In this document: one piece after another, positions 18,995 to 29,643 of the stretch
How the letters are laid out: every line of letters starts with the position of its first letter
Numbering within the stretch: position 1 is the first letter of the stretch
From: an uncultured Bacteroidales bacterium
GTDB lineage: Bacteria > Bacteroidota > Bacteroidia > Bacteroidales > Paludibacteraceae
Reading direction: 5' to 3'
Assembly (NCBI GenBank): GCA_947164985.1
Contig: CAMUYI010000002.1
Location: forward strand, 277,886 to 341,885
DNA length: 64,000 nucleotides
Position numbers and translations under genes: made by a program
Notes under the pieces: model-generated
What the model was told of the DNA's origin: nothing
The model's input: the letters and a program-made list of their open reading frames with translations, nothing else
The model's database searches: none

Positions 18995-21787
18995 TTATTT
19001 GTTCAACTCTTGATACATCTCAAACAGACGCGCGACACAGTCCGATTCAGAGGTCTTGCCAGGTACAAAGCCGTAGGCCTGCATGACAGCCCGATCGTTG
19101 TCTTGGTGGGCACGGCGGAGTTCGGGCGGCATGGCAACCTCATCGTAGAGGTCGGCGAGAGAACAATCGGGATATTTGGCGCGAGCGTCCAAAATGGCTT
19201 GAGCGGTGGCTTCGATGCGGGCTTGCTGTTCGTCAGACGGTGTCGGCCATGGGAAGTTGTTATACACGATGGTATTTGAGTAACGGTAACGCATTTCCAG
19301 ACGACCGCAAACCGCACGCATCCATGCATTGTGAATATTGGATGTCATTACGCCAAAATGGTATAATGAAGCATTAGGTACTACAAAATTGGCATCGCTA
19401 CAAATATTTTCTTTGGTGATATAGCCAATAGGAATATATCGTCTGCGTTCAGAACTAACACGTGGGACTAATAAATAATCACTATCCGGCTGACGGTTTT
19501 CAGTAAACAAAGTCGGATATTCAGCCCATTTTTGAGTAGCCTCTTTAGTACTTGCCAATCGCATTTGCCGCACCTGTTCGATACGTTCAAGAACAGGTGG
19601 ACAAGTACGTAAAACAGAAGGGTTAATATCTACGAGCCATAAGCAATAACGATACTTATTATTGATAAATTCCGTAGATCCGATAAACCTACGTACGTAT
19701 GGCGCTATTTGTGGATACTTGCTCACTAATTCATCTCTTTCTTCTTGCGAAAGGATCAGATTTCCGCCGTCGGTAGGTTGACTACCTTTGATCATCTCAG
19801 GTACAGCACACATGGGCTTCTTGCAATTCTCAATAAAGACATCAGGCGCGTCAAGGAGGTAGCCGTTGATATTGGCGGCATCGATTGTTTGCGCATCGGA
19901 GAGATAGATTTTCTTTGGGCGCCGAATACTATTCGGCAAAATGGACGAAGCCGAGAAACCTATAATGACACAATGCACGTGGGCTTTGATGTCGGCTTCA
20001 GAATCCCAACGGAAGGTGCGATAAGCGAAATCAAATTGGATGCCATATTGCTCAAAGAGCGGTTTCCAAATAGCTGCTACTTGCTCGCCTTGTGTGATAG
20101 AATTGGTAGAAACGAGCGCTGCTTTGATGGCAGGATTCTCCTTCATCATCTCTGCCGATTTGAGGTACCAGCCTGCGACATAATCGATATTGCTACCAAA
20201 GCCTTTCATGATAGCCACGAGGTCTTCTTTTTGCTCTTTGCTCTGGTATGCGTATCCTACAAACGGCGGGTTTCCCATGATGTAGTTGAGTTTATCAGGG
20301 GCAATGACTTCTGACCAATCGACACGGAGCGCATTGCCTTCGTGGATGTAAGCGTTGGTTTTGAGCGGGAGGAAATCCATAGGACGACCGGCAATAGCTG
20401 AGGTCTCTTTGAGTGTCTGGCTTTCCGCTATCCACAAAGCAGTCTTGGCAACCGTACAAGCGAAGTCGTTGATTTCGATGCCGTAGAACTGCGAGATGTT
20501 AACTTTGATAAGGATATCGAACGTGAGGATGTTTTCCCCGCCGAACATGGCTTGAATGACTTTGTTTTCGAGACGACGGAGCGAGAGGAATGTTTCTGTG
20601 AGGAAGTTACCGCTACCGCAAGCCGGATCAAAGAATGTCAGACTTGCTAACTTATCTTGGAAGGTCTGCAAGGCTTGCTTGCGAGGACCAGCTTGTTTGA
20701 TCTCTTGAATCTGTGCGAACTCCGTTTTGAGGTCATTGAGGAAAAGCGGGTCGATGACCTTGTGGATGTTCTCGATAGAGGTATAGTGCATGCCGCCGGA
20801 ACGACGTGTCTCCGGGTTCAAGGTCGATTCGAAGACCGCACCGAAGATAGTAGGAGAGATTTCACTCCAATCGAAGTCGTCGGAAGCTTTGGCAAGGATG
20901 AGTTCTTTGAGTTCGTCCGTGAAGCGCGGCACGATGATTTTCTCCTCGCTGAACAGACCACCGTTCACGTAGGGGAAAGCGGCAATGTCTGGCTCCAGAT
21001 ACGGGTCACGTTCAGCAATCGGCGTATCGAGCAGCACGAACAAATCCATGAGTGCGCGACGGAAATCGGTGGCACCGTACTTAGCCAGATAGTCGTGGAA
21101 AGCTGTGCGGCTGTTGAACAGGCCGGCATCTTCGGCATAGAGACAGAACACGAGACGCACGCAGAGGATATTAAGACTGCGGAGCGTTTCGGGACTATCC
21201 TTGTCGATGTATTGCTCGAGCAATTTATCGTAGATATGACCGACTAACTCACCAGCCTTGACGCTAACTTCCATCTCGCGTTTGAGATGTTCGTTGCCTT
21301 CGTCCACAAGGAATTGCAGGCGGTAGTATTCCTTTTCGAGGTTTTCAAGAAGAATCTTCTGCGGTTCGCCGTTGGGTTGCTCCATGTCATAGACCCAGAA
21401 CTCGCGGAAGTTACATGTGACGATCCAACGCGGGCGCTGGCTGTACGGCAGTTCTGCGGCATAGCGTTTGGCCTGTTGGAAAGGATTGAGGGACGTACCA
21501 TCGGACTGTTTGATCGGTTCACCAAGGTCTTTCTTGATACTCTTCTGCTCGATCATAACGTGCGTCGAAGGGATGAAGCCGTCGATGAAGGACGTGTGGT
21601 CAAGGTGTACCTGTTGCTCGTAGAGCAAGAAGGTATCCACGTGCTCGATGCCGAACACTTCGGTTAAGAGTGTGCTCCAGAAGATTTGGCTCTCGCCTTT
21701 CTCGTAGCCCTTACCTTTCCATCTTTCTGCAAATTCCTTTGCTGCTTTTTGTTGCTGTATCTGGGTCATAGCATTAGGATTTGTCAT
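18995..21787 (-). CDS. MmeI-like fused type II restriction endonuclease/adenine methyltransferase
   Basis: FIDGFIPSTHVMIEQKSIKK (D-Xn-ExK nuclease), FFDPACGSGNFLTETFLSLRRLE, YIMGNPPFVGYAYQSKEQ (NPPF); start refined to MTNPNAMTQIQQQK. Confidence 0.85.
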   Translation of the reverse strand: MTNPNAMTQIQQQKAAKEFAERWKGKGYEKGESQIFWSTLLTEVFGIEHVDTFLLYEQQVHLDHTSFIDGFIPSTHVMIEQKSIKKDLGEPIKQSDGTSLNPFQQAKRYAAELPYSQRPRWIVTCNFREFWVYDMEQPNGEPQKILLENLEKEYYRLQFLVDEGNEHLKREMEVSVKAGELVGHIYDKLLEQYIDKDSPETLRSLNILCVRLVFCLYAEDAGLFNSRTAFHDYLAKYGATDFRRALMDLFVLLDTPIAERDPYLEPDIAAFPYVNGGLFSEEKIIVPRFTDELKELILAKASDDFDWSEISPTIFGAVFESTLNPETRRSGGMHYTSIENIHKVIDPLFLNDLKTEFAQIQEIKQAGPRKQALQTFQDKLASLTFFDPACGSGNFLTETFLSLRRLENKVIQAMFGGENILTFDILIKVNISQFYGIEINDFACTVAKTALWIAESQTLKETSAIAGRPMDFLPLKTNAYIHEGNALRVDWSEVIAPDKLNYIMGNPPFVGYAYQSKEQKEDLVAIMKGFGSNIDYVAGWYLKSAEMMKENPAIKAALVSTNSITQGEQVAAIWKPLFEQYGIQFDFAYRTFRWDSEADIKAHVHCVIIGFSASSILPNSIRRPKKIYLSDAQTIDAANINGYLLDAPDVFIENCKKPMCAVPEMIKGSQPTDGGNLILSQEERDELVSKYPQIAPYVRRFIGSTEFINNKYRYCLWLVDINPSVLRTCPPVLERIEQVRQMRLASTKEATQKWAEYPTLFTENRQPDSDYLLVPRVSSERRRYIPIGYITKENICSDANFVVPNASLYHFGVMTSNIHNAWMRAVCGRLEMRYRYSNTIVYNNFPWPTPSDEQQARIEATAQAILDARAKYPDCSLADLYDEVAMPPELRRAHQDNDRAVMQAYGFVPGKTSESDCVARLFEMYQELNK
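19921..19937. repeat. palindromic element, copy 2: GCCGAAT-ACT-ATTCGGC, in-frame in MmeI-like gene
   Basis: Same 29-nt context as copy 1 with a compensatory stem change. Confidence 0.8.
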
Positions 21788-21804
21788 TACGCTATGACCG
21801 GCAT

Positions 21805-22111
21805 AAAAAAGCGGGCATTCGTGATAGTCACTCTCCCCGCATATCTGGGCTCTCGCTAGCCTGTGTAGTGGTTCAAGCAACATCGAAGCCCGCCGTGTAT
21901 AGATACAATACGCCCCAAAAGGGCATATGTATATACATACACCGACAGACATTCATTGTTGCAATGCCTTGACTACACATTTTGAATTTGCGAGATTCAG
22001 ATATGCCAAGAACAAAGCGCAATAAACGCTGTTTATAATCTCAACATGTCCGCAGAGACGCTTCTCTGCGATCCGGTTTTACGTCATGGATGGGACGATA
22101 TGTTTTCAAAT
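21805..22111 (-). ncRNA. candidate structured leader / small RNA upstream of the MmeI-like gene
   Basis: Hairpin 22051-22070, long hairpin 21895-21942, and a closed domain GCGGGCTTCG/CGAAtGCCCGC followed by a U-run (21805-21893). Confidence 0.5.
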
Positions 22112-22275
22112 CGGGTGCAAAGGTACTGCTTTTTTACGAATTATGCAAGATTTTTGGAGAAAAAAAATGCGGCGGGCGGCGCGCGCAGCATACGTATCCC
22201 CCCCTAAACAACAAAAGAACGTTTCTTCACATCATGAAATGATGTACTTGCCAAAACTAACCGATGGCACATACA
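22111..22275 (-). repeat. 165-bp promoter-bearing repeat, copy 1
   Basis: Colinear with 23603-23767; 71-nt core 22205-22275 matches 23697-23767 at 70/71 by eye. Confidence 0.85.
22118..22148 (-). promoter_or_regulatory. promoter upstream of the MmeI-like gene and its leader
   Basis: TTG-N20-TACCTTTG on minus strand. Confidence 0.75.
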
Positions 22276-22280
22276 GGCAT

Positions 22281-22318
22281 AAAAAAAGAGACGGCTCACG
22301 CTGAACGTGAACCACCTC
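22281..22318 (-). terminator. rho-independent terminator of the secreted-protein gene
   Basis: GAGgtGGTTCACGttcaGCGTGAGCCgtCTC followed by T7 on minus strand. Confidence 0.7.
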
Positions 22319-22348
22319 TTGCGATACGGATAGCCTAACGGCTATGAT

Positions 22349-23536
22349 TTATTTAACCTCTGCGCCTTGTACGTTGTAGATCTTGCCGTTCTTCTCGATG
22401 AGGAGTTGGCCGTCACGGAAGAATTTGGTAGCTTGTACTTGGTTGGTTTGTACATTCTCTACGCTTGTCGTTCCGCCTTGGCTTTCTTCGATGGTAAATA
22501 CGATTTGTGAGACATTTTCAAAATTACCACTAAATGTAGTTTCGTTGGCATCACCTGTCCACACAGCACCCGGGCTTGTTTCCGTCCAACCGCTTCCACC
22601 AAGCCTATTAATGGTTGCAGTGATTTCAATCCTCGTGAAGTTTCCTAAAGAAGTCGAGAACTTAAGGGCATCATTAGAATACCCCTTCCATTCTCCATCC
22701 ATCCCATCAATTTTTCCATCCAATACCGTCAACGTGACACCACCTTCAGTGAATGAATCACCTTCGTGCATGTCAATACTTGATAAGGTGCTGTTGTTCC
22801 ACGTTACGGTGGTGGTTGCCGGAGTAGGAGTAACGGCCGCAAACTCAGCCATGAAAGCTGCTGTCATGTACATGTCGACGGTCAGCGGGTTATCAACGGT
22901 GGGGAGAGCAACGAATTCACATTCGGTAAATTCGCAAATAGAACTACTTGCTTTCCAGCCGGTGAACTCATAGCCCTCGTTCGGTGTAGCAAGGAGTGTT
23001 ACCTCTGCGCCCTCCGGAACGGTGTATGTACCGTCACCATTATCGATGATGTCGTTGCTTGGGTTCTGTAAGGCTACTGATCCCATCGCTGCATCGTTCA
23101 CATGGAGCTGCAGGGTGTGGGTAGTGGGTTGCGGAGCGGGTTCTGCGATGGTAAATACAATTTGTGAGACATTTTTAAAATATATACCAAATGTAGTTTC
23201 GTTGGCATCACCTGTCCACACAGCACCCGGGCTTGTTTGCGTCCAACCGCTTCCTTCAAGCCCATTAATGGTTGCAGTCATTTCAATCCTCGTGAAGTTT
23301 CCTAAAGAAGTCGAGAACTTAAATGAGGCCTCAACAGAATTCCCCCTCCAATCTCTCGTCCCAGCAATTCTTCCATCCAATAACGTCAACGTGACACCAT
23401 CTTTAGTGAATGATTGACCACCTTCGCGCATGCTAATACTTGATATGGTGTTGCTGTCCCACGTTACGGTGGTCTCAGCATACATGCCCACGCTCATGAG
23501 CGCGGTAAAGAGAAGAGTAAAGATTTTTTTCTTCAT
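22349..23536 (-). CDS. secreted protein with two copies of a ~110-aa beta-rich domain, a bacterial repeat (InlB-like) linker and a short C-terminal tail
   Basis: Signal peptide MKKKIFTLLFTALMSVGMYAE; TTVTWDSNTISSISM.../TTVTWNNSTLSSIDM... duplicated; tail KFFRDGQLLIEKNGKIYNVQGAEVK. Confidence 0.75.
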   Translation of the reverse strand: MKKKIFTLLFTALMSVGMYAETTVTWDSNTISSISMREGGQSFTKDGVTLTLLDGRIAGTRDWRGNSVEASFKFSTSLGNFTRIEMTATINGLEGSGWTQTSPGAVWTGDANETTFGIYFKNVSQIVFTIAEPAPQPTTHTLQLHVNDAAMGSVALQNPSNDIIDNGDGTYTVPEGAEVTLLATPNEGYEFTGWKASSSICEFTECEFVALPTVDNPLTVDMYMTAAFMAEFAAVTPTPATTTVTWNNSTLSSIDMHEGDSFTEGGVTLTVLDGKIDGMDGEWKGYSNDALKFSTSLGNFTRIEITATINRLGGSGWTETSPGAVWTGDANETTFSGNFENVSQIVFTIEESQGGTTSVENVQTNQVQATKFFRDGQLLIEKNGKIYNVQGAEVK

Positions 23537-23602
23537 AATGTTAATAAATTTTAGTTAATAAGTAATGTAAATTTTTGTATTTTATTTGTTGTATTTCAGA
23601 AA

Positions 23603-23767
23603 TCGGCTGCAAAGGTACTGCTTTTTTGCGACATACGCAAGAGTTTTGAAGAAAAAAAATGCGCCGCACGCCGCGCGCGCCATAGAGATACCCCCATAAA
23701 CAACAAAAGAACGTTTCTTCACATCATGAAATAATGTACTTGCCAAAACTAACCGATGGCACATACA
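23603..23767 (-). repeat. 165-bp promoter-bearing repeat, copy 2
   Basis: See copy 1; upstream of the secreted-protein gene. Confidence 0.85.
23610..23640 (-). promoter_or_regulatory. promoter of secreted-protein gene
   Basis: TTG-N20-TACCTTTG on minus strand. Confidence 0.75.
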
Positions 23768-23980
23768 CGCCGCATGGTGGCTTGCGGAGCGGGCAGGCCC
23801 TGCGCTTGCGCTAAGACTCGCGTGATTCGCAGCACAGCTGCTCAATTACGCTACGTCTTGCGCTACGCTTTCCCCAAAAATTAAAAATTATTTGGGGACC
23901 CCAATGCACGAATAGCGAGGGACGCTCCGCAAGCCAGAAACGTCATATCGTGGAGATATGACAGCGAGGGGCTAATCTGC

Positions 23981-24607
23981 CTATGCCCGAGCCCATTCAG
24001 CAAGGGATGCAATAGAAGAGAAGGTGCGCCAAGGGACGGTTTGTTCGGCAGAGAGGCGGTTGAGTTCGAGGTCATCGATGAAGATGACTTCGTCGTCGGG
24101 CGCGGGATGGATGGCTTGGTGGACGGCGCGGTAGATCTCCGGATCGGGTTTGGCCATATGCATCTTCTGCGAGAGGAAGAGGGCATCGAAACGCGGGGAG
24201 AGGTTATAAGTGCGGTCGATGAACTCAAAATGGAGGTCATTGCCATTGGAGAGGAGGTAGGTCTTGTATCCCCTACTCCTCAGGTCGTCAATGAACGCGA
24301 GTCGTTCAGCAGGAAGGTCTTCCAGCATCGCCATCCAGGCATCGATGACCTGTTGGGGTGTGGTACCGGGACGGCAGTACGCCAGTACTTCGCGGACAAA
24401 GGAATCGGTCGAGATCAGTCCTTGCTCAAAATCCACCATCAGTTGTTTGGATGCCACGCTGACGGCTTTGACACCTTCTCCGCGGCTATCCATACTTAAT
24501 ATAGTGCGCATGTTCTGCTCACCCATCAACTCTTCGAACGCGTGCATGCAACGCGCCACATTTAGATTAATCAGTACTCCTCCAAGGTCAAACACAAAGA
24601 TCGTCAT
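23981..24607 (-). CDS. HAD-superfamily hydrolase
   Basis: MTIFVFDLGGVLINLN, VIFIDDLELNRLSAE; start refined using promoter 24632-24662. Confidence 0.85.
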   Translation of the reverse strand: MTIFVFDLGGVLINLNVARCMHAFEELMGEQNMRTILSMDSRGEGVKAVSVASKQLMVDFEQGLISTDSFVREVLAYCRPGTTPQQVIDAWMAMLEDLPAERLAFIDDLRSRGYKTYLLSNGNDLHFEFIDRTYNLSPRFDALFLSQKMHMAKPDPEIYRAVHQAIHPAPDDEVIFIDDLELNRLSAEQTVPWRTFSSIASLAEWARA

Positions 24608-24631
24608 AAGCCATTTTTTCAAAAAATCGTG

Positions 24632-24662
24632 CAAAGATACACTTTTTTTTGCATATATGCAA
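24632..24662 (-). promoter_or_regulatory. promoter of HAD gene
   Basis: TTG-N20-TATCTTTG on minus strand. Confidence 0.75.
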
Positions 24663-24815
24663 TTTTTTATAACAAATATTTGTTTGTAATTTCGGTCCTC
24701 CCTACTTAATTATATATAAGCAGGGTCCCCCCGAAGTTACGTTCGCACAGTTGTACAAATAACAAGTCTTTCCCAATAAAAATATAAAATAAATTTAATT
24801 TTTACCGTTAAACCC

Positions 24816-24846
24816 TTGTATATTTCAAATATTTGTAGTACCTTTG
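24816..24846 (+). promoter_or_regulatory. promoter of lepA
   Basis: TTG-N20-TACCTTTG; ends 9 nt before the lepA ATG. Confidence 0.75.
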
Positions 24847-24855
24847 CAGCCGATT

Positions 24856-26688
<1,833 letters not shown>

Positions 26689-26715
26689 TCCATTTAAAAT
26701 TAATACATTAATACT

Positions 26716-28020
26716 ATGCTTGAGCATTTAATTCCTGCGTGGATGTTAATCCCGTTTGTGGTGATGCTATTATGCATTGCCGTGCTGCCGCTCATTCCGC
26801 ATGTGGGTGAATGGTGGGAAGAAAATCTGCACAAGTTGTATGTATCTCTGATCCTCGGTGTACCGGTAGGTATCTGGCTATGTTTCAATGGCATGAGCCA
26901 TGAGTTAGAGCATCAGATGATTTACGACTATGTGCCGTTTATTTTACTGCTGATGGCGCTATTTGTGACGACCGGAGGTATCTGTATCCGAGGTGACTTG
27001 AAAGCGACGCCGACGACCAACACCATCATCTTGGCGATCGGCTGGGTACTGGCTTCGTTCATGGGTACGACAGGTGCAGCGATGTTACTGATTCGTCTGC
27101 TGATCGCCACGATCTCGCAGCGTAAGTACAAAGTACACACGGTGATGTTCTTCATCGCTATTGTCGCTAACTGCGGTGGTTTGCTGTCGCCGTTAGGTGA
27201 TCCTCCTTTGTTCCTGCTGTTCCAGAAAGGTACGCCGTTCATGTGGTGGATGCAGAACATGCTGCCGGAATGGTTTGCAACGGGTGCGCTGTTACTGCTG
27301 ATCTACTTCCTGATCGATACGTATTATTATAAGAAAGAGCCGACAGTGAACCTGATGGCCGATGTACGCGAGAGTACGAAGTTGCAGGTGAGCGGTCTGA
27401 TCAATATCGTTTGGTTGCTCTGTGTGATCTGCTCGACGATGTTCATCAACTCGACCTATATCCCAGCGATGGGCGAGCATGATGCGCCGTGGTATCTGAA
27501 GCTTCTGCGTGAATGGGCATTTATCGCTATCATCGGTCTGAGTTGGCTCACGACGCCGAGAGAGACGCGCGTGAAGAACAACTACAGTTGGACGCCGATC
27601 TTGGAGGTAGCATGCGTATTCCTGGGTATCTTCGCGACGATGACGCCGGCGTTGATGTTCCTGCAGCAGAACCCGCTTCCTGTGACCGCTCCGTGGCAAT
27701 TCGTTTACTGCACGGGTGCGTTGAGTGCATTCCTGGATAATGCGCCGACGGCTATGGTCTTCCATGCGACGGCTACTACCCTGCCCGCTGATGCCGCTAC
27801 GGCTGTAGCAGGTATCGCACCGGAGTTCATGAAAGCGATCTCGATGGGTGCTGTCTTCTTTGGCGCCCTGACTTATATCGGTAATGGACCTAACTTCATG
27901 GTTAAGTCGATCGCTGAGCAAGAAGGTATCGATATGCCGTCGTTCTTCGGCTATATGATTAAGTTCTCGCTCATCATCTTGTTACCGGTTTACATCATCG
28001 TTCAACTGTTGTTTATCTAA
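26716..28020 (+). CDS. nhaD: NhaD-type sodium:proton antiporter
   Basis: Multi-TM; NCGGLLSPLGDPPLFLLFQKGTPF; DNAPTAMVF; GALTYIGNGPNFMVKSIAEQ. Confidence 0.85.
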   Translation: MLEHLIPAWMLIPFVVMLLCIAVLPLIPHVGEWWEENLHKLYVSLILGVPVGIWLCFNGMSHELEHQMIYDYVPFILLLMALFVTTGGICIRGDLKATPTTNTIILAIGWVLASFMGTTGAAMLLIRLLIATISQRKYKVHTVMFFIAIVANCGGLLSPLGDPPLFLLFQKGTPFMWWMQNMLPEWFATGALLLLIYFLIDTYYYKKEPTVNLMADVRESTKLQVSGLINIVWLLCVICSTMFINSTYIPAMGEHDAPWYLKLLREWAFIAIIGLSWLTTPRETRVKNNYSWTPILEVACVFLGIFATMTPALMFLQQNPLPVTAPWQFVYCTGALSAFLDNAPTAMVFHATATTLPADAATAVAGIAPEFMKAISMGAVFFGALTYIGNGPNFMVKSIAEQEGIDMPSFFGYMIKFSLIILLPVYIIVQLLFI

Positions 28021-28661
28021 TGACAATTGTTGATAATATCATCTCGTGGTATTCGGCGCATATGAACTATGCGTCGATTACTGCGTTGATGGCGGTAGAG
28101 AGTTCGTTCATCCCCTTCCCGAGCGAAGTGGTGATCCCGCCGGCTGCTTTTGTAGCCGGTCAACCGGAGAGTGTATTATGCGCGACAGGCGTGTATCCGA
28201 TCGATGTACTGATTATAGTCCTTTTCGGTACGTTAGGCGCGATGATCGGTGCGATCATCAACTACGGGCTGAGCGTATGGTTAGGCCGACCGATCATCTA
28301 TAAGTTCGCTGACAGCAAGGTAGGTCATCTGTGTCTACTATCGAGCGAGAAGATCCAACGCGCGGAGGAATATTTCCGTGAGAAAGGCAATGTATCGACG
28401 TTCATCGGTCGTTTTATCCCTGGTATCCGTCAGTTGATCTCCATTCCGGCGGGTCTGAGTCGCATGCATTTCGGTGCGTTCCTTTGGTGGACTTTCTTGG
28501 GCGCGTTCATCTGGAATTGCGTACTGGCATTGGTCGGCTATGTTGCCGCCGGTCAGATGAGCCTGATAAAAGAATATAGCCACGAATTATCCGTAGCTAT
28601 ACTCATTATCTTCGGTTTAGCAATCGTTTATTTTGTCGTAAAAAGACTGCTAAAACGTTAA
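28020..28661 (+). CDS. DedA-family membrane protein
   Basis: ESSFIPFPSEVVIPPAAF; FIGRFIPGIRQLISIPAG. Confidence 0.9.
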   Translation: MTIVDNIISWYSAHMNYASITALMAVESSFIPFPSEVVIPPAAFVAGQPESVLCATGVYPIDVLIIVLFGTLGAMIGAIINYGLSVWLGRPIIYKFADSKVGHLCLLSSEKIQRAEEYFREKGNVSTFIGRFIPGIRQLISIPAGLSRMHFGAFLWWTFLGAFIWNCVLALVGYVAAGQMSLIKEYSHELSVAILIIFGLAIVYFVVKRLLKR

Positions 28662-28684
28662 ATCGTTAAATTGTTAAATGGTTA
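28656..28684. repeat. 8-nt tandem repeat at dedA 3' end
   Basis: CGTTAAAT CGTTAAAT TGTTAAAT GGTTA. Confidence 0.75.
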
Positions 28685-29626
28685 GGCCTTCAGCCAAGCG
28701 CTGAGGGCTTTTCTTTTGTCTATCACTTCGGCCAGCAGACAAGCTCCGATCCATCCAATCAGGAAGAAAAGGATCAAATAAGTGAGGCGATCGGTCTTGG
28801 GTTTGGCATCCACGGCGAAGTGGTTTTCCAATACGACAGGAGCGGTCGCTAACTGTAAGCGATAGTCCATCATCTGCATGTGTTCTTGCTGTTTGTAGAT
28901 TTCATTGAGGAACAGACGTACACGGCGATCACCGCTGAAATAAACACCATGATCACTGGAATTGGCAGGAATAATCGTGTACTTGAAATAATACGCACTG
29001 GTAAGGCTATCCAATTTAAGGGCCTGACGATGATCAAAAGCGACCTGCTCACGCAAGTTCTCCAGATAAATGCCATAGGACTGCTGCAGCGCTTCATCGC
29101 TATTGAGCGTTGCCAGCAAAGCCTGCTCTATCTCCGGCACAAGCTCCATATCGCGCTTCTTGATAGAGAATTGCAAACAAAGACGGTCATTCATCTGCAC
29201 ATGGACCGTATCCGTCGCCTTTACCTTATGCTTGAAATCAACATAATCAGCCTTTCCGTCCTTCATCACATCGATCACACGGAACGTCTTGAAATTAAAG
29301 ACTTTATCCTTTAATAGGTAGGGCTCGATCGGTGCCTCCTGCGGAAGTAATTGTTTGGATAGCAGGGGTGCATATGCCTGGTCAAACTGCTGGATAGAAG
29401 CGCCATTAAGCATAGCGATCGCATTGACGCGATACGTAAGGTTCTCAGAACGCGACAGGAATAAAGCACAAGCCAAAGCCAAGACGACGATGGTGATGAC
29501 AATATACCAATAGCGGTAAGTCAGACGGATCATACGTGCCAGCACGTTCCAACAGGCATTGATGCCGCGACCTATACCACGAGCAATGGTGACGCATAAG
29601 TCCCAAAAATTCATTTCTTTTTCCAT
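28682..29626 (-). CDS. Wzz-like two-TM chain-length/transport regulator-like protein
   Basis: TM near N-term, long periplasmic domain, C-terminal TM LTYLILFFLIGWIGACLLAE. Confidence 0.5.
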   Translation of the reverse strand: MEKEMNFWDLCVTIARGIGRGINACWNVLARMIRLTYRYWYIVITIVVLALACALFLSRSENLTYRVNAIAMLNGASIQQFDQAYAPLLSKQLLPQEAPIEPYLLKDKVFNFKTFRVIDVMKDGKADYVDFKHKVKATDTVHVQMNDRLCLQFSIKKRDMELVPEIEQALLATLNSDEALQQSYGIYLENLREQVAFDHRQALKLDSLTSAYYFKYTIIPANSSDHGVYFSGDRRVRLFLNEIYKQQEHMQMMDYRLQLATAPVVLENHFAVDAKPKTDRLTYLILFFLIGWIGACLLAEVIDKRKALSAWLKA

Positions 29627-29643
29627 AATATTATTTTATAACG

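Noticed and set aside
23582-23845. 87-aa ORF on - strand
   Set aside because: Runs through the promoter block and its poly-T segment; only the short MCHRLVLAS... part is repeated, so a full 87-aa gene is unlikely.
14100-24000. Intact prophage or integrative element
   Set aside because: No integrase, capsid, portal, terminase or tail gene and no tRNA-adjacent att sites seen; only small phage-like genes.
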